Positions 1-10,731 of a stretch of 43,200 nt of DNA are shown here, piece after piece. A program made the position numbers and the translations under genes. This DNA comes from Biscogniauxia marginata (taxonomy: Eukaryota; Ascomycota; Sordariomycetes; Xylariales; Xylariaceae). A model generated the notes under the pieces. It worked only from the letters and a program-made list of their open reading frames with translations, did not search any database and was not told the origin of the DNA. The stretch covers positions 1 to 43,200 of the forward strand of contig MU404231.1 in assembly GCA_022695795.1 (NCBI GenBank), in the 5' to 3' direction. The stretch's first letter is position 1; the number at the start of each line of letters is the position of its first letter.

Positions 1-1975
1 CTTATTATAATTATTTATATCGTTTTATATTTATTATTATTATATTAATTTTAATAATTATTTTAATTATAAATTTTATCTTGTTAAAATTATATATATA
101 TATATATATTTAAATATTATATTTTATAATTATATTATATATTATTTTATATTATTTTCGATATATATTTAAGTTTTTATATAAAGCCTTTTAATTATTT
201 ATTTATTTATTTAAACGTATTTATAATGATTTTTATTACCGTACGAAATTAATAATTTAATTATTTTTTTAATTTATTTCGTATTATATTTATATAATAA
301 AAGGTTTATTATTATAATAACGTAACTTAAACAAAAAAATAATTAATTATTTAAGTTAATAATACGTCGAATAATTATTATCTTTTTATAAAACGTAAAT
401 TTTCGAATATTTAGTTTTATAATTAATCGTGTAAATATATCGTTATTTTGTCTTTATAATATTATACGAAAAACATTATAAAATATTATTTATATTTAAC
501 TATATAAATTATTCGAGTTTTTATTAATATTATAAAGGTTTAAAATAAATAAATAAATATATTTTAATTTCTTTTTATTTTTAAAAAAATATAAATATAA
601 TTTTACGTGTTTTAATAATAATAATAAATATATTATTTATAAATTAATTAACTTAAATTACGCGTTAAAAAAACTAAATACTTAATATAAAAAAGGTATT
701 TAGTTTTTAAAATATAAAATTAAAAAAGACAATTCGAATAATAATAATTATTAATTAATTTTAATGTCGCGTAAATGTTTTTTAATAATTAAAACTACGA
801 AAATTACAAAAATTAACTTGCTCGTTTATATAGCTTATTTACTTATAAGACATGTTAAACTTAAAACGTTTTAATTATTTAGTTATTTTAATATTTATAA
901 TTCGAAATTAATTTCGTTATAATTAAATCGAAGTTATTTATCGTTTTAAAAGGGTTTTAAATTTTTTTTTAAAATCGTAATTATTTTTAAAAATAAGTTC
1001 TTTAAAATTAAGGTTTTCTTAAATTAAGCGGTTTAGTTGTAAAGGTTTCATTTTTAAATTATATCGCTAAAAACGACGTAATTATTAAGTTAAATCTGTT
1101 ATAACTAAAAAAGTAAAGATTTCTTACTTGAAATAACATTATTAACAAAATTGTGAAGTATTTATAATTTAAATAATATTATAATTACGCGTTTAACGCG
1201 TAAAGTTTTATAAATAAATAAATAATAAATATAACGTAAATTAAAAATAATATTAAAAATACTTTTTTAAATATATTTATTTATATATTTAATAAATATG
1301 TTAATTAATAAATGTTTTTTAAATAATTATATATTTATTATTTATTAATTTTTAATAATAAAATTTAAATATTAAAACGCGTATATATTTAGCATTAAAA
1401 AGGTTTTTTTAGTATTTACGTTATAATTTATTATTTATACATTTAACGGCGCGTTATAACTGAAATTTAAAGATGTAAAGCAATATAAACTTTGAAGCGA
1501 ATTTACTTATAAATTATTATAAAAAAGAGATAAATATAAAAAATATTTATATTTATTTATAAAGGTGTTTTTAAACGTTTAAAATACTTAAATTAAAGTT
1601 ATTATAAAGTAGAGATTAAGATGTATTAATACGTGCGAAAGATTTTAAAAAAAAAATCTCGTAAATAAAAAAAATCGTAATAATTTAGTTTATATAAATA
1701 AATAAAAATATTATTATTTAATACGTAAATATTAAAAGTATATATAAATAATAATAAAATTATATAAAGAAAAAAAGGAGCTTTATAAGCTTTTAACTTA
1801 TAAGTTTTATTTTATAAACATTTATCTTTTTTATTTAACTAAGCTATTTAAAGTTAAGACTTATAAGGTCTTTTAAACCTTTGTAGCGTTATATCATTTA
1901 AACATTTTAAATATTAAAACAAGTAAATATATCGATTATTTAATCTTATAAAAAGAAGTGGTTATTTAAATCGCC
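1..1975. repeat. AT-rich block, probably RIP-mutated repeat DNA
   Basis: The sequence is almost entirely A and T, with stop codons in every frame and no open reading frame of note. The remaining cytosines sit mostly in CG dinucleotides, while CA is rare. This is the pattern expected when C-to-T mutation acts mainly on CpA, as in repeat-induced point mutation of Pezizomycotina. It probably represents ancient, thoroughly mutated transposon DNA packaged as heterochromatin. I cannot recognise the original element. The edge is fairly sharp: base composition becomes ordinary at about 1975. Confidence 0.8.
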
Positions 1976-2154
1976 ATTTAGCCCGCAGCTTTAAAGCGAA
2001 GTTTTAAGACCAGCCAGTAACGAACAAGGTTAAGTAGAATTAAAGTATTTCAGTCGTGGATAAATGGGGTTGAAGTAGCTTTATTATGGGTGCTAGTTGC
2101 TCTTTGTGGTCTTCGATTAACAATTCCACCAGTTGGTCAACTTATTAGTAAGTA

Positions 2155-2400
2155 TCTGGATATCGGCCTCTTGTTGACGAGGCCATGAATCATGTTGAGT
2201 CGATAGTGACTGGCCCGCTGCAAGAGGCTAGGCAAGCTCATTTTAATACCGAGGCCTCACATCATTTTTTGCACCGATAATGGGTGCCTAGGAACAGGAA
2301 ATGCATGTGATTGGGTAAGTTCATCTTGATATCGAGACCTCAAATCATTCCGAATCGATAGTGCTTAGTTTGGTAGAGAAGCCTATGAGAGCCTACTTAG
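2155..2400. repeat. degenerate tandem repeat, about 85-bp period
   Basis: Three diverged units begin near 2158, 2245 and 2328. Each has a GATATCG/AATACCGAG-like start, then a CCTCA...ATCAT stretch, then a CGATAGTG-like end; units two and three are also preceded by AAG(C/T)TCAT. The spacing is about 85 bp and not a multiple of three, so it does not look like a protein repeat. The repeat lies just outside the AT-rich block. Confidence 0.45.
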
Positions 2401-2998
2401 GGATGCTGGCTTTTTTGACTGGAAAGAATCGATCACCCTATCAGGTATTCGCGGCCCAACGACAGTTTCCGTCGGCCTTGGACGGCACTCGGTGGTGTAG
2501 TAGGAGCTTGTTGGCTCATGGGATTGCGGTCGTAATCCGTTATGTAGGTGCTTAACAAACAAAACTTCTCACCCAACCATTCACAGATCTCATTCACACC
2601 ACCAAGATCATGGGGCGAGGAAACGCTGACTAGTGCCCATATCTCTGAAACGGCGTGGGTCTTGCGACCGAACCACGTAATATGACATTAAATCCAGCAA
2701 AGAGCTCAACTGTTGCTTACCTAAAGACGTCGGTGAAGCCTTAAGTGGTGAGACGTCTTTCTGGAATAAGAGAAGACCCAGTTGACCCGACTGGTAATCA
2801 GACTGGCCAAGGGGTGCGGAGACTACGTCTCATGAGAACGACGACAGCCCGAGACTACTGAGATGTGTAAGTGGGCTGCTTTTGGGCAATAGTTTAATAA
2901 CCAAATTCGTCTTCATCTGCGTTCGGCCAGTGCCTCGGCGTGCGACAAAGGAGCTTATTCAGCATAGAGGCCAACGCCAGGGTGTTCCCGAAACTTTT
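2400..2998. other. intergenic, no gene seen
   Basis: Only short unsupported reading frames are present. Composition is ordinary. I see no RNA gene or element here. Confidence 0.5.
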
Positions 2999-3811
2999 TC
3001 AACTGGTTTTTGAGGGCATACGACTATTTGCCCTTAATAATATCCGTTTCGTAGAGCGCCTCAGGGTCATCAACACGCTCTCCTGCCGCAGATTCGCATA
3101 CTCTTGAGCGACTCGCCTATCTAAGGCTGGGTTTCTCATCATATGGTAAACATTCCCAGCCTTGTAAATCGTATGAATAGATTGGTCGACCGATTTGTCT
3201 ACCTTGTTGCGAACCTCCTCCTTGCACCCCTTAAGAAACATGTCATAGCAGATAAAGAAGCGCTCCCTACGGCGCAGCGTTACGACATTTAGCTTCAGGT
3301 CTACCGTCGGGTTGGCGTTTTCAGATGTTGCTCCGGCTTTTGTCTGGGCAATGTGTACAAGCAGGGAGTCCGTGAATTCTATCACCAGGTCATGGGCCAA
3401 GGAAATGGCTACGGAGGAGTGCCGAGATGAAGGGGTGTATTTCGTTTCGAAGAGACATCGTAATGTGCCATTTGCCTTTAATGCCTCAGAGCTTTCGGGC
3501 GCAATGTTTAGTTGCATATTGTACTCTGTAGGGTGGAATTGAAGCGCCGGCCGGAAGCGCTTGGGGAGGAAAGCTCAAAAACTAATTAATTGAGATGAAG
3601 AAGGCCAACTGATAGCAGAATCTAGGAGAACTAGTTGAAGTCTAGTTGTACCTCACTAGGTAGGCTAAACTGCTGCGCCACGCTATTTCTGCCATGGCCA
3701 AACAGTATTCAGCTCCTATTTTGGAGCCTTAATTCGATGCCTTTGTTTTGCCTAGATCTGAAAGCCAGAGGCCAAAAAATAAACATGGTAGATGATTTCC
3801 CGAAACTCCAT
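2999..3811 (-). pseudogene. RIP-type pseudogene of an unrecognised 270-codon gene
   Basis: One minus-strand frame runs from an ATG at 3811 to a stop at 2999 (271 codons) and is broken by seven stops with first bases at 3754, 3718, 3685, 3667, 3658, 3655 and 3577. Five are TAG and two TGA, with no TAA, matching C-to-T mutation of CAG and CGA codons. The last 172 codons (3517-2999) are clean and read like a real protein, with basic and hydrophobic segments such as YKAGNVYHMMRNPALDRRVA and a basic C-terminus. I do not recognise the family. The 172-residue part could still be a short expressed gene starting at 3517, but the same frame stays protein-like upstream of it, which favours a decayed longer gene. 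Confidence 0.6.
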
Positions 3812-3970
3812 TCGGTGCGGTGAGTAAGATAGGGTAGTTTGAACAAGTTATCAAGATATAAAGGAGGGGGTCATTATGAGCAGGCAACCTCTCCTACTAA
3901 TCTCGTCTCCCAGCTTTCCAAACTTGCGTACCGTCTCGCTGTAGTACCGCGACTTCTTCCAATTTAATGC

Positions 3971-4830
3971 TCAATGAGCCGTGTTCCGGAGTCCCGCACG
4001 TATATGCTGGCTCAAGCTGCCCAGGCGCGCCACGAGCGCGTATGACTGTGCTTCCTCGGGTTTCCAAGCATTCACGACCGCCGGCGCGGGCAAGGCCGGC
4101 AACCGACCCCCGTGAAAGGGGCCGTTGACGTCGTGGTAGAACTCGAGGCGCCGGAGGTCTTGCTGGCTGCGGTGCATGCGCGCCGGCGACAGGGCTGCTG
4201 AGCGGTCCGCGTACTCGACTGTCGAGTTCAGGTGGATGGGCCCACGGCAGGTTAAGCTGGTGGGCTGGATTGCCCTAGTTGTCCGGCGTGAAGACGATCA
4301 CCTCCATTCTGTAATAGTCCGAGATGACTTGGAAGATCTCCTCGTGCGTCAACTGCTTCGCCTCGCCTGCATCACGCCGGTTTGTGTGGAGGCACCACAG
4401 GATGCCGCGTCGCCCGTATTCCGGCCGTCCGTCTCGGACCGCCGTTGAAGCACGGTGTACATTCGGGAACCGCGAGTGCTCGATATACTGGGATCCGGGT
4501 ATCGGTATCGCTAGTGGATTGTGTGAGTCTAGAACCTCTATAAAGTACTTCTATATCTTGCTTTTGACTTGGAAGCCTTGGTGCGGGTCGGTAGTTACGG
4601 CATAGCTCACTCAATCCGGAATGTTTATAGGCCTTGGGCGTACTATAAAAGTATTTGAGCTCTATAGGCTATACTCAAAATTCGGCATCGGTGAGCATAG
4701 AAAGGCTCTATGCAGATCCGGATCTAGACCCGGAGTCCGAACGTAAAGGCCGTGGTAATATAGAAATACTCGCGTCTCGACGGATGCCTTCACTTTCGTC
4801 TTTACGCAAGTTTGTCTATTCGGTGTCAAG
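3971..4830 (-). pseudogene. decayed gene with four RIP-type stops and a frameshift
   Basis: Read on the minus strand, a single frame from about 4830 to 4277 gives protein-like sequence (for example REAGEAKQL-like and EEIFQVISDYYRMEVIVF segments) interrupted by stops with first bases at 4664 (TAG), 4613 (TGA), 4553 (TAG) and 4277 (TAG). Each can be explained by one C-to-T change in CAG or CGA. The frame then shifts by one base between 4277 and 4177, and coding-like sequence continues to a stop at 3971 (MHRSQQDLRRLEFYHDVNG and onward). I do not recognise the family. The 3' part is GC-rich, unlike the AT-rich block nearby, so damage is light and selective. Confidence 0.6.
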
Positions 4831-4905
4831 TTGTCGGGCCCTTAGATGCTATACTCATTCTTCCGTCGGTTCCCGTGCTTTAGGGGCATAACATAGCCGT
4901 TCGCT

Positions 4906-4950
4906 GTCGGCGGAGCCACACCAGGTCGTTGTGTGGCGTTGGCTCCGACG
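4906..4950. repeat. imperfect inverted repeat with two alternative stems
   Basis: GCCACAC at 4915-4921 can pair with GTGTGGC at 4931-4937, and CGGAGCC at 4911-4917 can pair instead with GGCTCCG at 4941-4947. The two stems overlap and exclude each other. It lies just upstream of the decayed gene ending at 4830 and could be the end of an old mobile element. Confidence 0.35.
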
Positions 4951-5116
4951 AGTCGTCGACCGCGAAGAAATGTAATAATAGTGTTTCTGTCAGAATGGTT
5001 ACCTTATATTAGTTATACGTCTGTTATACTGCGCTTGCGAAGGTGCCATGCTAATTACTACACATATCGAGGATTCTGACTTTCCTGAAGATAGAAAAGT
5101 AACCAAAAATGACTAT

Positions 5117-5302
5117 TATGACACGTGCATATCTAGATGGGATGAAGATACGAGGATAGGATAATCGAGTAGTCCAAGCGTAAGTCTAGGTAGGTGGGCT
5201 TTGCCCACCTATATATACACAGGAGGCCATAGTAGGACTGTATAGCAAGGGCATGGCCCCATTTTTCAACAGCGTAGGATACTAGAATAACTCGGTGTCA
5301 TA
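5117..5302 (+). mobile_element. MITE-like element, copy A
   Basis: A 186-bp non-coding element bounded by the inverted termini TATGACAC (5117-5124) and GTGTCATA (5295-5302). It shares extended similarity with copies near 10555 and 15035: a GATGAAGATA-GAGGATAGGAT block, an AGTCCAAG-GTAAGTCTA block, a central hairpin and a CAGGAG-CCATAGTAGGAC block. The hairpin pairs 5191-5199 with 5203-5211 around a TTT loop (9 bp). No reading frame is conserved between copies, so it would be a non-autonomous element. Confidence 0.7.
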
Positions 5303-7108
5303 TTTTAAAATATATTTGGGATCTTCAAGTGAATCTTCTTACAATGCCTCTCTATAATAATAATGGCTTGAGAAATTTGGGAGAAACTGGCTAACTCACC
5401 GCATATTGAAAACGAAGAAAATTCACACAGAAATGAAGCTCATATTAATTGGAGAATATACAATATTGGGAAACGCGGGTAATAAAGATAGTCGAACCCA
5501 CTACGTGGGTAGTAGCCAGTAGATAGTGTAAAGCCCAGGATTGTCGCTTAATGCGGACGTTCCCCTTAATCCTATGGCTTCTAATTGCCATTATCACCAA
5601 GCTAGGTATGTTGAGAGATACGCAATGCGGTGTGATATAAGACACAAGGATGCTACATGTAGGGAGACATTGAAAGAGGCTGTTTAGGTGTAAAAAGATC
5701 GCCTATCCGTGTATCTCTAGTTCCAGCTCTTCGTGCAACAACAACGTTATCGCCTATTAAAAAGGGCCTGAATCATAACATCTTAGGATGCACCAAGGTG
5801 CTATAGAATACCAATATATTTCTTGATGAAAACAACTTACATACAGAAATTGATTGCTCTAGGAACTAGTGTAAGACCCCTACACCGCATAGTGTGGATA
5901 TGCTCACCTATTATACGAATCTCTTGACAATGTTTGGCGCTATTTTGCCGTTGCTAACTTTGCTTCAAATTCCATCCCCTCTCAGTGCGTATCTTAGCAA
6001 TGTAAGTAAAGTAATGCTCGAGTATGAGGCCCCACCATTCATACCCGTAGTGTTATCGTTGTGAGACACGGATTGGGAATCTGCATGCAAGATCTCTTTC
6101 AATAGATGGCCCGAAGTTTAAACAATGGCCAATGACACAATAATGCGAAAATGCCATGCATTTTTCAAAAGAGGAGTAGAACACTTGGCCACATACAGCC
6201 TGCAACAGCTTTACCAATGAAAGTAATATTATTGATTTACTTGCAGAGGAGCGAATAGCGCCAAGACAACAATCGTCAAGTCATGAACTTCTTCACCCCC
6301 GAACCCCCCCGCCTCTGAGCCGGCCACTTGCCGCCGAGAGCCAAGAACCCCCGTCTTTCTTGAACCATGCGACTCGAGTCTTGGAGAGCGAATACGGGAG
6401 AAACAAGTGGCATTTCAACTTGGAGCTCGTTTGGATAATGCAATGCCCATTGTTGCGAATCAAGATATTGAGGTCAGTTATTCCACTGGAGGTTGTCAAG
6501 TTTGCATGTAAAGGGTATCTGTCTCAGGCCGGTGATTTAGCACTTAGACACGCCGCGATACCATTCGGCGGCTTCGGACCTCCATATTAATTACCCCTCA
6601 TAAGAAGACTGACTTATACGCCGGCCGGCCTGTGTGGAGTACACCACGGTCATAAAACCGATATCTAACCCGCCCCGGGGAACATGGCAGCGAGGACCCC
6701 TTTGGAGGCCTATCTCTTCGAATTTCACATTCGTGCATCCAAAAGATGATAAGTTGGTAATCGTTTAGCAACTATGACTTGTAGAAACAAGGCATGGGTA
6801 GAGAGAGGTAAGAGCCTGTCGCTAGAGCGACACCGCTTTTTTCCGACCACCTGATGGATGATGATGATGGAAGGGACGCCAAGTCCTGGGTTATTCCAGT
6901 GCTGTTAGTCTACTGGGATAACTAGTCGTAAACATGATCATTCGATCGATGAAGAAAGGGCGCCAAGAGGACTCCGCCTCTCCGGGTCCTGCTTGGCTGC
7001 TTGGCTCTGACCAGGCCTTCTGCATTCTAGGAAGCTTTGCAGGCTTTATTAACAGCGACCCCCCCGGGCCTCTTCCCTAACATTCTATCATATCTATGCA
7101 ATATAGTT
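5303..7108. other. intergenic region upstream of the ATPase, no gene seen
   Basis: Reading frames here are short and not protein-like. There is a small GAT-rich microsatellite near 6850-6870. The final part (about 6950-7108) is the presumed promoter and leader of the ENA-type ATPase gene. Confidence 0.5.
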
Positions 7109-10100
7109 ATGACGACCACCAGTGCTGCCACCATCACCGACGAGCCTCACACAGTCCCTATTGAGAGTCTCGAACGCCTCCTAGCTACCAACCGCAGCAA
7201 TGGCCTCGATAGCTCTGAAGCCGCCCGAAGACTGGACGCCGACGGCCCCAACAAAGTTGAGGGTGCAAAGGGCCTTTCGGTGTGGAAAATTCTCTTGAGG
7301 CAGGTATCCAACAGTCTGACCATGGTACTCATCCTTGTTATGGCATTATCATTTGCTATCCAGGATTTTGTTGAAGGCGGTGTCATTGCCGCCGTCATTC
7401 TGCTTAACATCGTCGTAGGGTACGTCTCAATGTCCTGAGTATTAATTCGTCGCTAAACATCCCCTGAAATATGCGCAGACTTGTCCAGGACTACCGCGCT
7501 GAGCAGACGATCCAATCGCTTTATGCTCTGTCGGCCCCCACGTGTAAGGTGGTTCGCTCGAGCTATGTAGAGACGATCAAAGCGGAGTCTCTGGTGAAAG
7601 GAGACGTCGTCGTCCTAAACGTGGGCGACATTGTCCCGGCAGACCTTCGTCTAGTCGACGGGCTGAACCTGTCTACCGACGAAGCACTCCTGACGGGCGA
7701 ATCCCTACCTGTTAGCAAACATCCGGAAGCCGTCCTAGCTAAAGCAGATGTTCCTCTTGGCGACAGGGTCAACATGCTCTATTCCGCAAGTACTATCACA
7801 CGTGGACGTGGAATGGGCATAGTAACAGCCACTGGTATGTCGACCGAGGTTGGAAAGATTGCTGAATTACTTCGGACCAATCCCAATCCTAGCGAGGGTT
7901 TATCTCGTCTAGCTACCTACTGGCTGCGTGTCAAGGCAGGCACACGCAGTATTCTCGGCTTACAGGGCACCCCTTTACAAGTTAAGTTAAGCAAATTCGC
8001 TCTGCTGCTGTTCGCGTTAGCGATCCTCCTCGTCATTATCGTATTCTCCGTCAGCCGTTGGGATATCGACGACGAAGTGCTTATCTATGGCATCTGCGTC
8101 GGTGTAGCGGTTATTCCAGAGTCCCTGATCGCCGTTCTTACCATCAGTATGGCTGTTGGGACGAAGGCGATGGCCAAGGGAAATGTTATTGTTCGGAATC
8201 TCTCCTCTCTGGAGGCTGTTGGCGGAGTTACTAACATCTGCTCTGACAAAACCGGCACTCTCACACAGGGCAAGATGATAACCCGAAAGATCTGGCTCCG
8301 GGATGGCTCTACAGCGACTGTTGAGGCCTGCACTCACCCACACGACCCGTGTAGCGGAACTGTAACTTGGGGAGAAGGACAGGCGCTTGATTCTCAGGGG
8401 ACGCTGTCCTCCATATCTCGAATGCCTCCAAGCGCAAAACGATTCGTCGAATGTATCTCGCTTTGCAATAACGCAACCGTAACCGATGGCAAGCCAACAT
8501 CTGCAGCCGAGGATACTGTCGAGACCTCCACGACTTCGACCACAGTAATCTCAAATTGGACTGCCGTTGGAGAGCCAACCGAGATTGCTCTCCAGGTGTT
8601 CGCCATGCGTTTCGGCATGAACAAGGCCACCGTCTCTCACGACAGCCACCTACTTGCAGAACATCCATTTGATTCCTCATGCAAGCGTATGACAGTCGTA
8701 TACTCTACACCTAATTCTAGCCATGTTGATGTATACACCAAAGGCGCGCTTGAGATGATATTACCGTTGTTGGATGCACCTGATGATGTTAAGGCCGATT
8801 TCACAGCCAAGGCTGAAGCACTTGCTGCCGAAGGTCTTCGCGTCCTCTGTATTGCGCATAAAACCATTCCTAGTGATGATATGCTCAAAGACAACCGAGA
8901 GGCCGCCGAAAGTAATTTGAAGCTCCTAGGTCTCGCTGGTCTCTACGATCCCCCTCGCCTGGAAACTGCAGAGGCCGTAAGACGGTGTAGGGTCGCCGGC
9001 ATCTCCGTCCACATGCTTACTGGCGACCACATCAAGACTGCAACTACAATCGCTCGCGAGGTTGGAATTCTGGGTGTCGATCTCACCGCCGCCGAGGCAG
9101 CCAACGCAACGATGCCTGCTGCCACCTTTGATTCTCTAAGCGACTCTGAAATTGACCAGCTCGATCGTCTCCCGCTAGTATTAGCCCGTTGCAGTCCAAC
9201 TACGAAAGTTCGCATGGTAGAGGCCATGCATCGCCGCGGAGCCTTCTGCGTCATGACAGGGGATGGTGTCAACGACTCTCCCGCTCTGAAGAAAGCTGAC
9301 GTCGGTATCGCAATGGGGCTTAATGGCAGTGATGTGGCCAAGGAGGCTGCAGACATGGTCCTCACCGATGACAACTTTGCTTCTATCGTCACCGCCGTCG
9401 AAGAAGGCAGGCGTCTGTTTGACAACATCCAAAAGGTATGTGCAATTTGTAACACATTCATCTATAACATAACCGTAGTTTATAGTTTACTAATAGGATC
9501 TAGTTCTTATTACACCTCCTCATCTCAAACGTTGCTCAGGTACTCTTGTTACTAATAGGGTTATCGTTTCACGATAGGAGGCAGACGTCCGTCTTTCCCC
9601 TATCACCTATCGAAATTCTATGGGCGAACCTGATCACCTCCTCATTTCTAGCACTAGGTCTTGGCTTAGAGGAATCACAGCCTGACATAATGCTTCGCCC
9701 ACCTCACGACCTCCGTATAGGGGTGTTCACGAGAGAGCTTATTATCGATAAGCTAGCCTACGGCTTTTTTATGGGGTCCATCTGTATAGGGGCTTTCACT
9801 TCGGTCAGCTATACCCCTGTAGCTAACGCTATGGAGTTGGGGCAAGACTGCAACGGCGGCTATAACGATACCTGTGATAAGGTATTCCGTGCACGCGCCA
9901 CGACGTATTCGACGCTTAGTTTCCTGCTGCTCATAACAGCCTGGGAAGTCAAGCATTTCACACGTTCGCTGTTCAATATGTACCCCGAGTTGTATACTGG
10001 ACCCTTTTCGGTCTATAAGACAATTTGGAGAAATAAGTTCCTATTCGGGGCTGTTATAGCTGGTTTCGTCATAACGTTTCCAGTCGTCTATCTCCCTGTT

Positions 10101-10232
10101 ATAAACAAAGAAGTCTTTAAACACACGGGGATCACCTGGGAATGGGGCGTGGTGTTCGCTGGCGTGGTGGTTTATATAGGGCTGGTAGAGATATGGAAAG
10201 CCGGAAAACGCCGCTATGTGAAGGGGCTTTGA
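7109..10232 (+). CDS. ENA-type (P-type IID) sodium/potassium-exporting ATPase
   Basis: Predicted exons are 7109-7419, 7479-9435 and 9504-10232 (introns of 59 and 68 bp), giving 998 residues, a little short for ENA pumps (usually about 1,050-1,100). Visible landmarks are an N-terminal cation-ATPase domain, TM1-TM2 in exon 1, the actuator motif TGES (residues 176-179), the TM4 motif VIPESL typical of type IID (about 315-320), the phosphorylation motif DKTGTLT (Asp about 360), the nucleotide-domain KGALE, TGDH and GDGVNDSP. Exon 3 carries the last membrane helices, beginning with the FLLHLL-type TM5 that follows FDNIQK. Family knowledge: ENA pumps export Na+ or K+ at the plasma membrane under salt or alkaline stress. 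The ATG at 7109 suits the family better than an in-frame one at 7037. Exon 3 uses ATA isoleucine codons far more than exon 2. Confidence 0.9.
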
Positions 10233-10554
10233 ATAGTCGTACCATGCATGATTATTGCCATGACTACATGACTAGACGAGTCCCTTCTGCGGTGAAATAA
10301 TCGATCAGTATTTTGGACGATTCAAGGGTAAACGCGCTTGGAATAGGTATTAGGATAACAATCATTTCTTATTGAGCAAGCACAGACTGCCACACCATGA
10401 TGGGTTGGGTTACATATATATATACTATATATACCTAGTTTCCCTCTTACTCATCTTCAAATAAATGCTTTATTTTAAACCTTTTATTTTATTTTCTTTG
10501 GGTAACTGTTCACGTGGGGTTCCAGATAACAGCCCTAACATCATTTACATTCTT

Positions 10555-10712
10555 ACACCGAGTTCGGTGTTGATATGAGATGAAGATATGAGGATAGGAT
10601 CAAGTTTATTAGCTCAAGGTGAGTCTATGAGACAGATGGGCTTCGCCCATCTATATATATACAGGAGACCAGGGGTCGTATACTCCATATTTCAACATTC
10701 GGGGTTTGTATC
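10555..10712 (+). mobile_element. MITE-like element, copy B
   Basis: Similar to copies A and C over the GATATGAGATGAAGATATGA block, the hairpin and the CAGGAGACC block. Its left end has ACACCGAGTT followed at once by CGGTGT, matching the inverse of copy A's right end (AACTCGGTGT). The hairpin pairs 10634-10641 with 10645-10652 around a TTC loop. Compared with copy A one stem pair has changed from G-C to A-T on both sides. The right end is shortened and abuts the 3' end of the amidohydrolase gene, so the element may contribute to its 3' UTR. Confidence 0.65.
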
Positions 10713-10731
10713 TCGCAGAAAAATAACACAG

